Assembly: GCA_022478985.1 (NCBI GenBank)
Contig: JAKSZP010005258.1
Coordinates: 1 to 64,000 of the forward strand
Direction of reading: 5' to 3'
Length of the DNA: 64,000 bases
Source of the DNA: Massospora cicadina
Taxonomy: Eukaryota; Entomophthoromycota; Entomophthoromycetes; Entomophthorales; Entomophthoraceae
Position numbers and translations under genes: made by a program
Notes under the pieces: model-generated
Seen by the model: the letters and a program-made list of their open reading frames with translations, nothing else
Told to the model about the DNA's origin: nothing
Database searches by the model: none
In this document: positions 11,110 to 21,594 of the stretch, piece after piece
Position numbering within the stretch: the first letter of the stretch is position 1
Layout: each line of letters starts with the position of its first letter

Positions 11110-12170
11110 ACCCCCTCCTTGATTGGATGATAAGATCCTATTGTTTGTAAGGTCAGAGGAACTTCACGTGTACTTGGTTAATGATCTGACCACTTGCTGG
11201 ATCCCCGATGGTATACACATTGACTCCAGTTTTCTCTATAACTTTGAATGGACCAATCCAAATACTGGCCAGCTTGTGTTTCTGCCTGAATCTATGTTGG
11301 TCTTGAAAGAGAACCAAATCGCATTCCTTGAATGGCGCCAGCCCACTACAACATACCTGATTGGTGGCCTGATTCCTGATCTTCTTGGATAAGCTGAAGG
11401 AATATGCTTCAGTTGCAGTTTGATCAGAATGTTCGCGAGGTTAGTCAAATATTGGTGGGTTTCCTGTATGCCAGTGTCTTCTACACACAAAATAAAGCAA
11501 CGCCAGAAGAGCTGAAAGTTGGCCCTATAGTAGTTGGAAGGGACTCATCCCCGTGGTGGAATGGTAACTAATGTTATAGGCGAGCATGGCAGTGGAAAGG
11601 AGAGAGCTCCAATCGGAAGGTCAATCCATTACTAATTTTTGTAGTATGTTCACCAGAGTTCCATTCACCCATTCGACCATTCCATTGGACTTAGGGTGGT
11701 ATGGGGTCATCAAAACCCCAAGGATTTCCATAAGCTCGTTCAGTTTGGGGAGGATGTGTGAGGTGAAGTTGGTTCCGTTATCAGTGAGAATAAACTGAGG
11801 GCAGCCATGCCACTGAATAGTGCATTCTATCACAAACCTGGACACTGTAACTGCCCCCAAGTCTCATATCACCCTTGCTTCAACCCACCGGGTCAAGTGG
11901 TCAATGGCCACAAGAATGTACTTTCAACAGTTGGCTCCAGTTGGCAAGGGGCCAATGACATCGAGGGAACCGTGTGCCAAGCGAAATGTGGTTTCACTAA
12001 CTGGTATGACATTATATGGCATAATGGTTTCTCCACTTGGCACTGATGGCAACAGGAAATAGTTTTGAGCACATTGAAGCTCATGCTTTCCCAATAGTAC
12101 CAGGGGCGTAACAACTCCATAGTCTTATGTACTCTTCCATACCCAACTGCCTTGTGTGCACTCATAATGA
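11110..12170 (-). pseudogene. Gypsy-2 integrase
   Basis: On the minus strand, the zinc-binding domain has SAHKAVGYGRVHKTMELL and CHQCQ (11893-12165). The first catalytic Asp lies in HGSLDVIGPL (about 11950-11980) after a one-base frameshift. The second is in ILTDNGTNFTSHIL (about 11770-11810) and the Glu position is NGMVEWVNGTLV (about 11640-11690). The C-terminal GPF-type segment reads from about 11300 (FKTNIDSGRNTSWPVFGLVH in one frame). Frames are shifted between these parts. Confidence 0.85.
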
Positions 12171-12369
12171 TTCCCGGTCATGCTGAGGGGCACAGAAAAT
12201 TTACCATAGAATCGCTGATGCACTTGTACAGTTCCCCATTCCATTGGAAGGTATTCATGCGCATTTAACACTTTGATTACTTGGGGTGGTTCGTCGTCAT
12301 ATTTTCTTCTGAGCATCTTACTGTACATCACATCTCTGAGGTCCACTGTCTTAGCAATAGTCAGTAACT

Positions 12370-13010
12370 GAGATAAACAGTCAGCGTTCTGATGCTATAC
12401 TCTTGGCTGATAGAGAATCTCGAAATCATAATCCTGCAACTTAAGAGCCCAATAAGCCAAATGGCCTTCAGGTTCTTTGAGGTTCTGCAGCCAGCGTAAT
12501 GATGCATGATCTGTTACAACTTTAAAAATACCTCGTGCAGATAGACTCTGAATTGCTTATATGCGTAGATCACTGCTAAGCGCTCCCACTTGGTCACTGT
12601 ATAATTACACTCGTGAAAGTTCAGACTTTATCTACAGTACGCTACCGGATGTTCCTCTCCCACGTCATCTTGCTGAAAAAGTACAGCCCCAAAAGTGGAG
12701 AGGGATGTATCTATCTGAATGATAAGCTCCCAATTGAAGTTCAGATATTGTAACACCAGTGCGCTTATCAACGCTGTACAGAGTGTATTGAAAGTGGATT
12801 GACAACGTTCCATCCATTAAAACACAGCGTCCTTTTTAACAACTCAAATAGCGGGCCCTCAATACATCTAAAATTAGGGATAAAGCGTTGGTAGTAACCA
12901 ACCATTCCCAAAAATACCTGTATGACATGCTTACTATTGAGAGTAGTCATTTTTCTGATGGCCTCCACCTTAGCTGGCTGTGGTTTTAGCCCTTTAGTTT
13001 CTACCACAAA
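12370..13010 (-). pseudogene. Gypsy-2 RNase H and connection
   Basis: The minus strand reads KPQPAKVEAIRKM, then VFLGMVGYYQRFIPNF (12768-13007), the conserved linker after the polymerase. The RNase H start IIQIDTSLSTFGAVLFQQDD and HPVAYCR follow (12628-12813). The first catalytic Asp is present (QIDTS). Further motifs toward 12370 are frameshifted. Confidence 0.82.
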
Positions 13011-13720
13011 CCCCAGGTATTCCAGATGATCTATAAAGAAGTTACATTTACGAAGTTTAATTTTAATGTTTGCCTCATCCAGTCAGCAGAATACTGCTTC
13101 AAGGTGGTTGAGATGCTCTGAAAAGGTCTGAGAGAAAACATTGATATTGTCAAGGCATACAAGGACATATAAAAGTTTCAGGTCACCAAGAATATTGTCC
13201 ATGGCTCGCTGAAATGTAGCTGGGGCGTTTCACAGCCCTCTAGGAATCCGCATCAGTTGAAAAAGGCCTTTAGAGGTGATTACAGCGCATTTTTCCTGTT
13301 CCGCCAGGGGTAACTCAATTTTCCAGTAACCTGATATCAAGTCCATCGCAGAAAAGTAATGGGCTCCCCCTAATTGGTCCAGAGCATCATCCATTCTTGG
13401 CAAGGGATATGAATCCTTTTTTTAATACTGTTAAGCTTCTGGTAGTCTATTACTATGCGGTTGGTGCCATCCTTCTTTTTTGCAATTAGAACAGGCGAAG
13501 CCCATGGGATTTTGGACAGTTCAAGCATCCCTTGCTTTAACAACTTGTCAATTTCCTCATTAACAACGTCTTCCGCTGCCCACAATTGGCGGATTGGTTG
13601 AGACCTTATAGGAGGATGATCTACTGTGTCTACTCAATGGAACACCCCCAAGCACACCCTAAGTCTTAATTGTTGGCAGCAAAAATCCCCTTATGCTTCT
13701 GAAAATAAAGCTATTGCTTG
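13011..13720 (-). pseudogene. Gypsy-2 reverse transcriptase
   Basis: The minus-strand N-terminal segment reads EEIDKLLKQGMLELSKIPWA, then IAKKKDGTNRIVIDYQKLNS (13370-13585). The active-site tetrad, encoded at 13146-13157, is C-L-D-N instead of Y-[ILV]-D-D, so the second catalytic Asp is lost. The Gypsy-1 sibling keeps YLDD at the equivalent place. Confidence 0.85.
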
Positions 13721-14600
13721 GTCTTTTTGTTCTTCTAATAATCCAGTTAAATTACTCCATGGTACCCACATTAGTACGTCAGCAGGTGTCTTGGCCGGTA
13801 GACCAAATACATCTAATGACCCAAAATAATGAACCTGATGGACCTCGTCTATTGGAATCAGATGTAAATATGATACAGTTTGGCGGCGGCGGATTTGCAT
13901 TGGTTCGCTCTGAAGGTTTGCTAACAAAACTTTAATCTCCCCATGTCCCAGAAGTATAATCCCTGGAGCCACATGCGGCTTAAACCATGTTTGATGATAG
14001 AGCCCAATGACTTCCCCATATAACCCACTCGGCACTTCCACTTCTAGCTCAGTGTTCACTAAGACTTGATGGCCAGAAGGGATAGATATGGGCCCTGCCA
14101 CTTGAAGAGGTATCCCTTGATATTCATATATCTGCTAGGGAAGGTCCAAGTCTTGCGCTTTAGTCGATGGTAGCAAACTGGCCTCACCCCATCACTATAT
14201 GCAAGGTTGATATAGCTCATATGCACCAGATCCTTCAGTACTCCACTAGTGGTAAAGTAAATTGGGATCCGCTGACCCAGAATGGCGAGGGTCTTCTCTG
14301 TAATATTAACAACAGCCCCAAAACGGCGCAGGAAAGTGGTCCCAATTAGAAGGTCATAGTTTTCATTCAGCAGCACAATTGCTGAGGCTACAATGACAAT
14401 GGACCCAAGGCGCAGAGGTAGTGCACTGTAAGCCCCCTCAGAGACAGTGCTTACTGCTCCAGCAGTTACATAAACCATTTGATGGTCCACATCAGGTTTC
14501 AACGTCAACTTTTGCCATTAATTTGGTGGACACTATGTTGACTGGAGCACCAGTATTTATTATAGCGCGAACTCTATTTTTTGCTTCAAAAATATCACAT
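13721..14600 (-). pseudogene. Gypsy-2 protease and pol N-terminal region
   Basis: A 149-codon minus-strand frame (14059-14508) covers most of the protease: EGAYSALPLRLGSIVIVAS, NYDLLIGTTFLRRFGAVVN and LAILGQRIPIYF. Just upstream, in another frame, is AIINTGAPVNIVSTKLMAKV (about 14515-14575), where the catalytic D-T-G has become N-T-G. A second frame (13691-14101) covers the segment between protease and polymerase (SIPSGHQVLVNTELEVEVP). The same Asp-to-Asn change in Gypsy-1 could be parallel G-to-A mutation or a change inherited from a shared source. Confidence 0.82.
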
Positions 14601-16510
14601 TATGTACACTCAGAATAAGAAGATTATTGACTGTTTAATACGTGACCATTTACGGGCTCTCTTTTCCCAAGAAAATTCATTGTCCCCTCACCGACTTGGG
14701 GGTATTCTTTGACAATGGCATCTACAGGAAGGGCGACATTTACTCCTTTCAGAGTTGGCGCATCCGGAGTAGACTTAGGTTGGTCTGAGGAAGCTTGATC
14801 AAGCATTTGACAGGCATATGGCTTCAGTTGTTTGGGGGACTCTTCTTCCACCGCCGCCTTGGCTTAAGCTTGGGTTACTACGTTTACTCCTCCAACCAGC
14901 TGCTGATATAAAATTCTGTCATCATACTGAGGGACTTTTGCAGGGTATACTACTATTGATTCAGGGGACATTTTGAGTGGGTATCATGGAGGTAGAGGGT
15001 CCCTTCCCTACTCCAATCATATTTCCCTGATAGTAAAGATTTTGGTGTACGTAGTACATACGGCGGTTATGGCAGAATTTTGCCAAATGACCAGGGCAAC
15101 CGCATTCATAGCAGTTAAGCCCATAAGAGCCACATCCTTGATTATCATATGCAGGTCCAGACTGGAAAGTTTGGTGTCATTCAGCTTACCAACCCCAGGT
15201 TGGTAAGCTGATTGTTGACTGTCAGCATAGCTAGGTCCTCGTCAATAACTGGGTGCTGACAGTTTTCATGGCCAGCCCATTGTCACTGATCAAACTGTTG
15301 AGTATAATTTGGCCGAGGACAAGGTGCAGAGTTATAGAAAGGCTGAGGATTACTAATCGGAGCTGGAGGTGGACAAGAGTATTCTCCTGAATAAGAGGAT
15401 GTAGTAGCAATGGTATTCTTTTGTTCCATATTTGGCGGCGGAAAGTTAGGGGATACATGATGCAAAAACTGTACAAGCTTGAGGTAAGTCATCATCCAGA
15501 AGTGGCAAAATAACATATATGAAGTTCGTGATATGGCTTCACCGCAGAGGACATGGCTATGCACACGTCAGCTTCCGCTAAATACTCAGCTTCAATCAGT
15601 ACATGGGCTTCTGTTGTAAATCAATCAGCGAACTCTATGAGAGTCTCATTTCAACAGAATCTGATCATTGAGAATTCTGCTTTTTGCTGTAACATCTTTG
15701 AATTATTCCCAAACAGGCGGAGTATGATATCCTTTACATCCTTATAGGTGACAGAACTACTTGGAAGGTAACAGGTGACCTGATTAGCACTTTCTACATC
15801 CAAGGCAGATATTAAAAACTTAACCTTCCATCTATCAGAGGCTCCTTCCGCTACAAACTCAAATCGATTGAAGAACCCATGAATATTCCTGCTGCGGGCA
15901 AACGGAGGTAATTTCCTTGTAATTAACCTCCTCATCCCATTCACGAGTTTTGGGCCATACTAAGGAATGGATCTAGATCAAAAGCAGTTCTCGATGAGGA
16001 GCTGGATTAGCAAAAGTTGGGATGTCCGCCACTTCAGGGGTAGCATGACCTTCTGCCATGGGCGGTACTGCCATTATTTTAGGGTAGTGGCATTATGACT
16101 CATATTCATATCTGGTACTACCATCCTGGGTGTAGTAGCTCCGCCCAGCATCATATTCATCCTTGTATGATGCCCCCTATTGATGGTCATCATTGTTTCA
16201 GTGAGAATATCAAGAGGTATTGGTCAATCTTTGTTCTGCATACTGCATCCATTCAGCGGTATCATTCAATTGTTTGGCGAGTTCTTTGTTTTGTTGTCCC
16301 AAGATTTGCATTTGGCTAAACGTACTATCAAGCTAGTGCATGACAGCATCTCGTTCCTGAAGAGGTTATCTTAATTTTTGAGCACCGCGTCTAAGGTAAC
16401 TTTGAGTTCGTATATCCAGCAGGTGCGGTGTTCTGTGAAGATTCCCCAACAACACAGCATGTGTACAGCATGGCTGGTGATTGGGGTTCGAGAGTGTTAG
16501 GTGGTTGATC
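14601..16510 (-). pseudogene. Gypsy-2 gag with CCHC zinc knuckle
   Basis: Gag packages element RNA into particles. The minus strand gives the conserved Gag core RNIHGFFNRFEFVAEGASDR and then ANQVTCYLPSSSVTYKDVKD (15651-15944). A nucleocapsid zinc knuckle CYECGCPGHLAKFC follows (about 15078-15122), in C-x2-C-x4-H-x4-C spacing. Between them is a Pro/Tyr/Asn-rich spacer (about 15200-15480). The N-terminal region toward 16480 is frameshifted. Gypsy-1 Gag shows the same core. Confidence 0.82.
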
Positions 16511-16517
16511 AATGGGA

Positions 16518-16536
16518 CCCCTGTAGTGAGCACCAC
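16518..16536 (-). promoter_or_regulatory. Gypsy-2 tRNA primer-binding site
   Basis: Plus-strand cccctgtagtgagcacca (16518-16535) lies one base from the 5' LTR edge at 16537. It ends in CCA, as the 3' end of a mature tRNA would, so the minus strand can pair with a primer tRNA. The same string occurs at the equivalent place in Gypsy-1, and close variants occur in Gypsy-3 and Gypsy-4. Confidence 0.8.
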
Positions 16537-17107
16537 TGTTATAATTTCATATAATATTGTTAGGATCCGTCATGTTATTTGCATAAGTCAAACCAACTGA
16601 GCAACAGACAGATGATGTGGTGGTTGTCAGTCCTTCAGACACAATTGAAATTTACTTGAAATAGGAGCAATTGCCCCAACTGATTCTTTATTTATTTTTT
16701 ATAAATACAGCTACCTTTCAATATTCCATCTCTTCTATGCTAAAAAACTTCCTCTCTTAATCGCCCATCTTGCTTATATACAGCAGCTTCAGGAGATACT
16801 GCTTCTCATGGCTTGGGCTATTCTATTCCACTGATTCTCCTCAATTTTGGCTTGTTATTATCTAATCCTCTGTCACCCTAATTGTAGGTGATTTTACTTC
16901 ATATTCATCAAATGTTGAAATCGCCTTATTGCCTTATCGCCTTATATATAGAGGAGATTCAATAAGACCTATTATATCCAATAAAAACCTGTTATATAAC
17001 AATATCCCCTCATCTTGAGGCAATCATATGATTGTAACTAATCTATGTTCAGCGGATTCCGCCCTGCTGTCCCACGATTATCATCCAGTCATATAGAAAT
17101 TGCAGTA
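16537..17107 (-). repeat. Gypsy-2 5' LTR
   Basis: This 571-bp copy is homologous to 10544-11107. It starts tgttataatt and ends at gcagta. The terminal CA has decayed to TA. It is followed by the duplication acatc (17108-17112). A minus-strand TATA-like gctgtatataagc is at about 16774-16786. Confidence 0.92.
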
Positions 17108-17403
17108 ACATCTAAGGTAGATATTAATAATTTGCCTTTATTACCAATCTGAAGCTTCTTCTACTGTAAACTCAAATCGCTTAAAAACCCATGGATGTTC
17201 TTATTGCAATAAAATGGAGGCAGTTTATTAATACAAACCTCCTGCAGAAACTCCTTCTTCCACTGGAGCTCAGTGGCCAAGGCAAGCTTGAGTTCCGCAT
17301 ATTCAATGGTTGAAGCGTCTTGGAAAGACTCCTTGCCAGAGCAAGCCTGATATGACATGGTCAGCGACCAAAGTATGTTATTGTATTATGATTGATCAAT
17401 GGG
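17108..17403 (-). pseudogene. Gypsy-1 gag, N-terminal part
   Basis: Minus-strand residues NKLPPFYCNKNIHGFLS (about 17161-17230) align with Gypsy-2 Gag KLPPFARSRNIHGFF. Upstream lies a charged segment (AELKLALATELQWKKEFLQE). This is the portion of Gypsy-1 gag separated from the rest (ending at 10543) by the insertion of Gypsy-2. Confidence 0.75.
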
Positions 17404-17423
17404 CCCCCTGTAGTGAGCACCAC
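17404..17423 (-). promoter_or_regulatory. Gypsy-1 tRNA primer-binding site
   Basis: Plus-strand ccccctgtagtgagcacca (17404-17422) lies one base from the 5' LTR at 17424 and ends in CCA, as expected for complementarity to a tRNA 3' end. It is identical to the Gypsy-2 site over at least 18 bases. I cannot name the tRNA. Confidence 0.8.
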
Positions 17424-17929
17424 TGTTATACTATTGGCAGAATCGTTATGATATGCCATAAGGGTTTTTTGCACAGGGTTCAGCCCACTGAGCAACAGAC
17501 CAAAAATATGATGATCATTGTCCTTAAAACAACGAAATAAATTTATATAATAAATATGGAGCACTTGCTCCCACCACACTCTTTTATTTAATATAATAAA
17601 TACAGTGGATCTCTGATGTTCTGCTTACTCTAATCTACTTACAATTAACCACCTCTTAATCATTTCGTCTCACCCATAATGTAGCAACTTCATATGATAC
17701 CACATCCATGGCTTAGTAATTTAATTTACTGTATCTCATTGGTTCCAGCAACTCTTCATTCGTTAATTTCATGATTACCTAATTTGAAGCGATTTCCCAA
17801 CAACCCAATATTGCCTCATCTCAAGGTGCTCAAATAATCATTACTCATATTAAACTCAGCGGATCCTACCCATTCTGCTATAATGACTTAGGGCTTAACA
17901 TCCAGTCGTATCAGAATAATGACAACTAG
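17424..17929 (-). repeat. Gypsy-1 5' LTR and right target-site duplication
   Basis: The LTR (17424-17924) starts tgttata, ends atgaca and aligns with 5434-5933. The five bases after it (17925-17929, actag) duplicate 5429-5433. Confidence 0.9.
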
Positions 17930-18830
17930 TTTCTTGGCATTGTGGTCGTGCACCACGCACCACCTCTCTGGGAACAGGAGAGTTATAGACTCTCTCCTGA
18001 CAAAGTGACCATAAGCCACAATTTACTATTCCTTTATTGGGAGACATTCTTGATATCCTCCATATCAAAACATGTCATTTGACTGCTCATCACCCCAATT
18101 TGATGGTCAAACTGAGAGGGAAAACCAGACTTTGGAACAATACCTCCTGTGCTATACCACAGCTAGTCATGACACCAGGGCGTCTAACTTACAAATAGCA
18201 TATTAGGTGTATAATAACGCTCCCTATGCCTCCACAAGCTTTTTCCCCTTTGAGTCTAATCTGGGAACAATCCTTATAATCCAGCTGAGAACCCGCCTTA
18301 CATCTTCCATCTCAGTATGCTAGGATTGCATGAACAACTTGTGTGAGACTAAAAATCTTGTGCGTGAGCATCTGTTCAAAGCTATGGAAGATTACAAGAA
18401 GTTAGCAGACTGAGAGCCAATATGGGAATGATTTTAAGGAAGGATCACTGGTCATGTTGAACACCTGTCATTTGAATATAAAGGTCTTTTACCAAAAGTT
18501 AACGTGTAAACGCTCTGATCCTTATGAAGTGATAAAGAAATTGAGGAGTGACACTTTCATTATTAATCTCCACCAACTGAAATAAAACAATGTATTCCAT
18601 TTGCCACAATTATCCCCTTTAAGGGGCCATGCCTGCGGCGCCAGAATTAATTGTGGTGGATGACAGTCAGGAAGGGAAATAAAGGCAATTTTTGGCTTTT
18701 TTAAGAATCGGCGCTCCATACATTATCTGGTATCCTGGAAGGGCTACCCTATTATGAGAACAGCTGGGAGAGCTCCAGTAATGTACCAAATGTAAGGAGA
18801 TCATAGAAGAGTACCTATGCACCAACTAAG
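17930..18830 (+). pseudogene. Chromovirus integrase C-terminal half and chromodomain
   Basis: Plus-strand translation with stops gives the integrase Glu region (QFDGQTERENQTLEQYL, about 18097-18150), then YNNAPYASTSFFPFE (about 18210-18255). A C-terminal GPY-type stretch (YKGLLPKVNV) follows. A degraded chromodomain is seen near 18705-18790 (ILEGLPYYENSWESSSNVPN), matching the usual W-K-G-Y-x-x-x-x-N-T-W-E-P region. In chromoviruses the chromodomain directs integration to heterochromatin. This is probably the continuation of the 3990-4640 remnant, split by Gypsy-1. Confidence 0.78.
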
Positions 18831-18865
18831 ATGTGACCCACTCTCCCCCTAAAGGTGGCGGATTT

Positions 18866-19330
18866 CTATGAAATCAAACTCCTGAAAGGCTTAAAATTAT
18901 GAGCTTGCTCATGTTCTAGGAGGTGGCATGTTGTAAGGCACCAGCTTGGGGGGACTTTCATTATGATATGGAGTAAAAAGGCCTTGAAAATAAATCCAGT
19001 TAGGTTTGTAATCACTGGTACTCCCACCATGAGGACCTGTGCAATGTGATCAAGAAGAGAGTAACGTCCTAAATGATTTATGAAACGATTGAGAATCATG
19101 TACACCACTATATACCCTAGAAGGAAAAGGGGTGCATAGTGGTACATGAAAGGTGGAATGTTTGAGGTCTTGGTGAAAGGTTCTCCCTTTGGCAAGTTAT
19201 TCAATAAGAAGTTCAATAATGGATTCTGGTTTGGAGTTGGCAAGTGGGCCTGGGCAGTTGGCATCACAATATTTACCAGCACATTGGATAGGAAGAACTG
19301 CAATAAAAGTAATAGGTTCCAAATAATCAT
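18866..19330 (-). CDS. Hypothetical membrane or secreted protein, 154 aa
   Basis: An uninterrupted minus-strand frame runs from ATG at 19330. The N-terminus is strongly hydrophobic (MIIWNLLLLLQFFLSNVLVN), looks like a signal peptide or anchor, and a plausible cleavage follows TAQA near residue 27. A Pro/Asn-rich spacer follows. Two further hydrophobic segments lie at about residues 67-86 (APLFLLGYIVVYMILNRF) and 97-122. There are no Cys pairs and no known domain. The neighbours are a dead chromovirus downstream and a 53-bp tandem array upstream. It could be a small host gene, a retroelement accessory ORF or chance. The ordered hydrophobic pattern makes pure chance less likely. Confidence 0.35.
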   Translation of the reverse strand: MIIWNLLLLLQFFLSNVLVNIVMPTAQAHLPTPNQNPLLNFLLNNLPKGEPFTKTSNIPPFMYHYAPLFLLGYIVVYMILNRFINHLGRYSLLDHIAQVLMVGVPVITNLTGFIFKAFLLHIIMKVPPSWCLTTCHLLEHEQAHNFKPFRSLIS

Positions 19331-19427
19331 AATTAATATAAAATATAATAAAGATCAAATTGTATTAAAATCCTTTATGCTAGCTTAAGATTACTCTTAG
19401 ATAGCCTGGTTTATTTATATTATAAGA

Positions 19428-19596
19428 ATTGAGGGTAGATTATCTCAATTGATTAGGGATATAAGATAATAAAATGTTGCATTGAGGGTAGATTACCTCA
19501 ATCAATTAAGAATGTAAGGCAATAAAATATTGTATTGAGGGTAGATTACCTCAATTGATTAGGGATGTAAGGCAATAAATTGATACATTGAGGGTA
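19428..19596. repeat. Tandem repeat, three 53-bp units plus partial
   Basis: Units start at 19428, 19481 and 19534 with attgagggtagattacctca (one base differs in the first), each 53 bp, and a fourth breaks off after 19587. Each unit contains a short palindrome, ttgagg...cctcaa, that could form a hairpin. The array is upstream of the 154-codon minus-strand ORF. Confidence 0.9.
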
Positions 19597-19599
19597 CTG

Positions 19600-21594
19600 C
19601 ACAATGCACTTCAGTTTTAGAGTCCATATGACCCCAAAAGTGAATAGGAAGACCCTCAATGCGACTATAATTAAAGCAAATTCCTAAAAATGGATGATGA
19701 TGATAATTAAATTTGAATTGAATTGAATCGAACAAATGTTCCATTTTGAATTGAATAGAATCATATAAAGTGAATTAAAAAATTAATCAAAATCGAATTA
19801 ATAGAATTTGAATATCTAAAAAATTTAGAAAAGGACACTCAGTTCAAAAGAACTAATAAATTGTTCAGGATCCCAATCCTGACACATGTATCCTGTCTGC
19901 AAAGGAAAGGGTAATGAAAATCAGATGACCATCCCCTTCAGCTGGCATGAAAGCAGTTTCTGCACAGAAGCAGGATGAACCCTAAGCCTCAAGTTGATCC
20001 CCTCTATTAAATAAGTAACCTAGCTCATGCGGAAGATTAGTAGTGCGCTATTGCCCTGGCTCTCAAAGAACCTCCATCTCAGCCCCATTTCCTCTTCTTC
20101 TTTGGTAAAAATGATTGAATGGGTGTTTTCTAGAAGTGGTTTAGTTTAGGCCTTACAGAAGGACTCTCATGATCACCACAAGTGAAGCCTTATCACTAAT
20201 GATATCTAGGGGAATGCTTCAACTCAAACTATTCCCCATATGAGCCCTAATTAGCCAAGTAATTCAGATCTGGGTTATTCTAATGGTTTGGATTGCGTAT
20301 TGAACCCACAATTCATGCATTTTACTAACATTATCCATACAATTAATTACATCAATAGGAAGGGTTTTCATGGAACTGGTGTTAGTAACATACTCATCTG
20401 GAAAAATGAGTTCAAGTCTTGTAGTATCTAGCTAGATTTCTCCTGGATCTGGTGGACATACTGCCAATACTTTCTATTACACCATTTGTGACCTCTAATA
20501 CCTTCCCATTCAACCTTTTTGTAAGAAGCACAGTCTCCCCATTAAGGTTCCCAGCAAGAGGCTTAGTCATCTCAAATTTCTAACTCCCTTTTTCCATCCG
20601 TTATGTAGATAACCACCATCCTAAGGTAGGTTGCCAGTTTATTATATAATTTTATTCCCTTTTGTTTCATTAAATAAAGAAATTAATCTTTGTATTTTTT
20701 TCATGGAATCAACCTTCCACGCCACTTTGATGACTGTTGCAAAGTTAACAGGATATGCACGCTGTCATCTGCAAATAAATCTGGAGATTATCAAGCAGAC
20801 GTTCTAATCCATGGTCCATTGTCAATTCCCACCTTCCATGAACTTGCAGAAGATTACCTCCATTATGTGGCTGCCAATTTGTCATGTATGCTGCAAAAAC
20901 TTGCAATCACCTTATTTAGAGTGGATCCTCTCAATATAGGTCACAGTATACTTATTTTAATTGAAAATTATTTTATTAGAATCCAATACAATATTAACCA
21001 TTTGAAAACCTTGGAGTGGGTTGTCACCTCCCTGCCTCTCCCTCCCATGGGGTTGCCCCGTTAAAACCCAAGGTTGCCCCTATTGCAGCATTTAACTCTT
21101 GTAGGGATCTTTAGTATGTTGTTATATCAGAACTTCTCAATTAATCTCTAGGGCTTCCAATAAAAATTTATTAGGTGCAGCTAAGCCCCAGGCTCCCAAA
21201 ATAATTATTGAGAATTGTCAAACCCATATAAGATAAAGTTTTTTAAATAACTGACACCCTGGCAATCAACAGTTGATAAATTGCCATATTGGCGGTGCTA
21301 AACCTAAAATCACTTAATTATTTTTATCAACCTTGCTTAAACAGCTGTGGACAGTAAATTGCTTATTTAACATCATTAGCCCCTTGCCGCAGTTCCACCA
21401 AAAAATGTGTCAATGAAAATATTATCCTTTATCCTTGACCAAATGTCACTGTATTGATATTATATTGCTGATTTTAATAGTTCTAAATCCTTAAGGATTA
21501 GGCTTTGATAAACCTTCATTTTCTGAATATCTTGTCACTAACCTGAATTTTCAAAGGATGCTCAGATTTCAAAACTTTTACATCAATAAATTTT
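19600..21594. other. Stretch without a recognised gene
   Basis: No retroelement motif was recognised. A minus-strand frame near 20330-20470 reads like protein (LELIFPDEYVTNTSSMKTLP) and a 124-codon plus-strand frame spans 20690-21064. Neither belongs to a family I know. The start (19680-19860) is rich in short aattgaa/gaatt motifs. Confidence 0.35.

Larger units (their letters stand above)
10544..17107 (-). mobile_element. Gypsy-2: LTR retrotransposon nested in Gypsy-1
   Basis: The element is 6.56 kb, bounded by related LTRs of 564 and 571 bp and by the 5-bp duplication acatc. On the minus strand it encodes Gag with a CCHC zinc knuckle, protease, reverse transcriptase, RNase H and integrase. 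Its proteins and primer-binding site are closely related to those of Gypsy-1, so a sibling family jumped into an older copy. It is better preserved than its host but still broken. The reverse transcriptase active site reads CLDN. Confidence 0.93.
5434..17924 (-). mobile_element. Gypsy-1: LTR retrotransposon interrupted by Gypsy-2
   Basis: Two related terminal repeats (5434-5933 and 17424-17924) bracket minus-strand gag, protease, reverse transcriptase, RNase H and integrase remnants in standard Ty3/Gypsy order. The duplication actag flanks the element. On the minus strand the polypurine tract aaggggggtaa adjoins the 3' LTR and a tRNA primer-binding site adjoins the 5' LTR. Gypsy-2 (10544-17107) sits inside gag. 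Removing it leaves about 5.9 kb, a normal length for this group. No chromodomain was recognised after integrase. Stops and frameshifts occur in every domain. Confidence 0.92.

Noticed and set aside
20690..21064. 124-codon plus-strand frame as a gene
   Set aside because: It has no motif, no hydrophobic or repeat pattern and no supporting context. It is kept only as a mention in the unassigned stretch.
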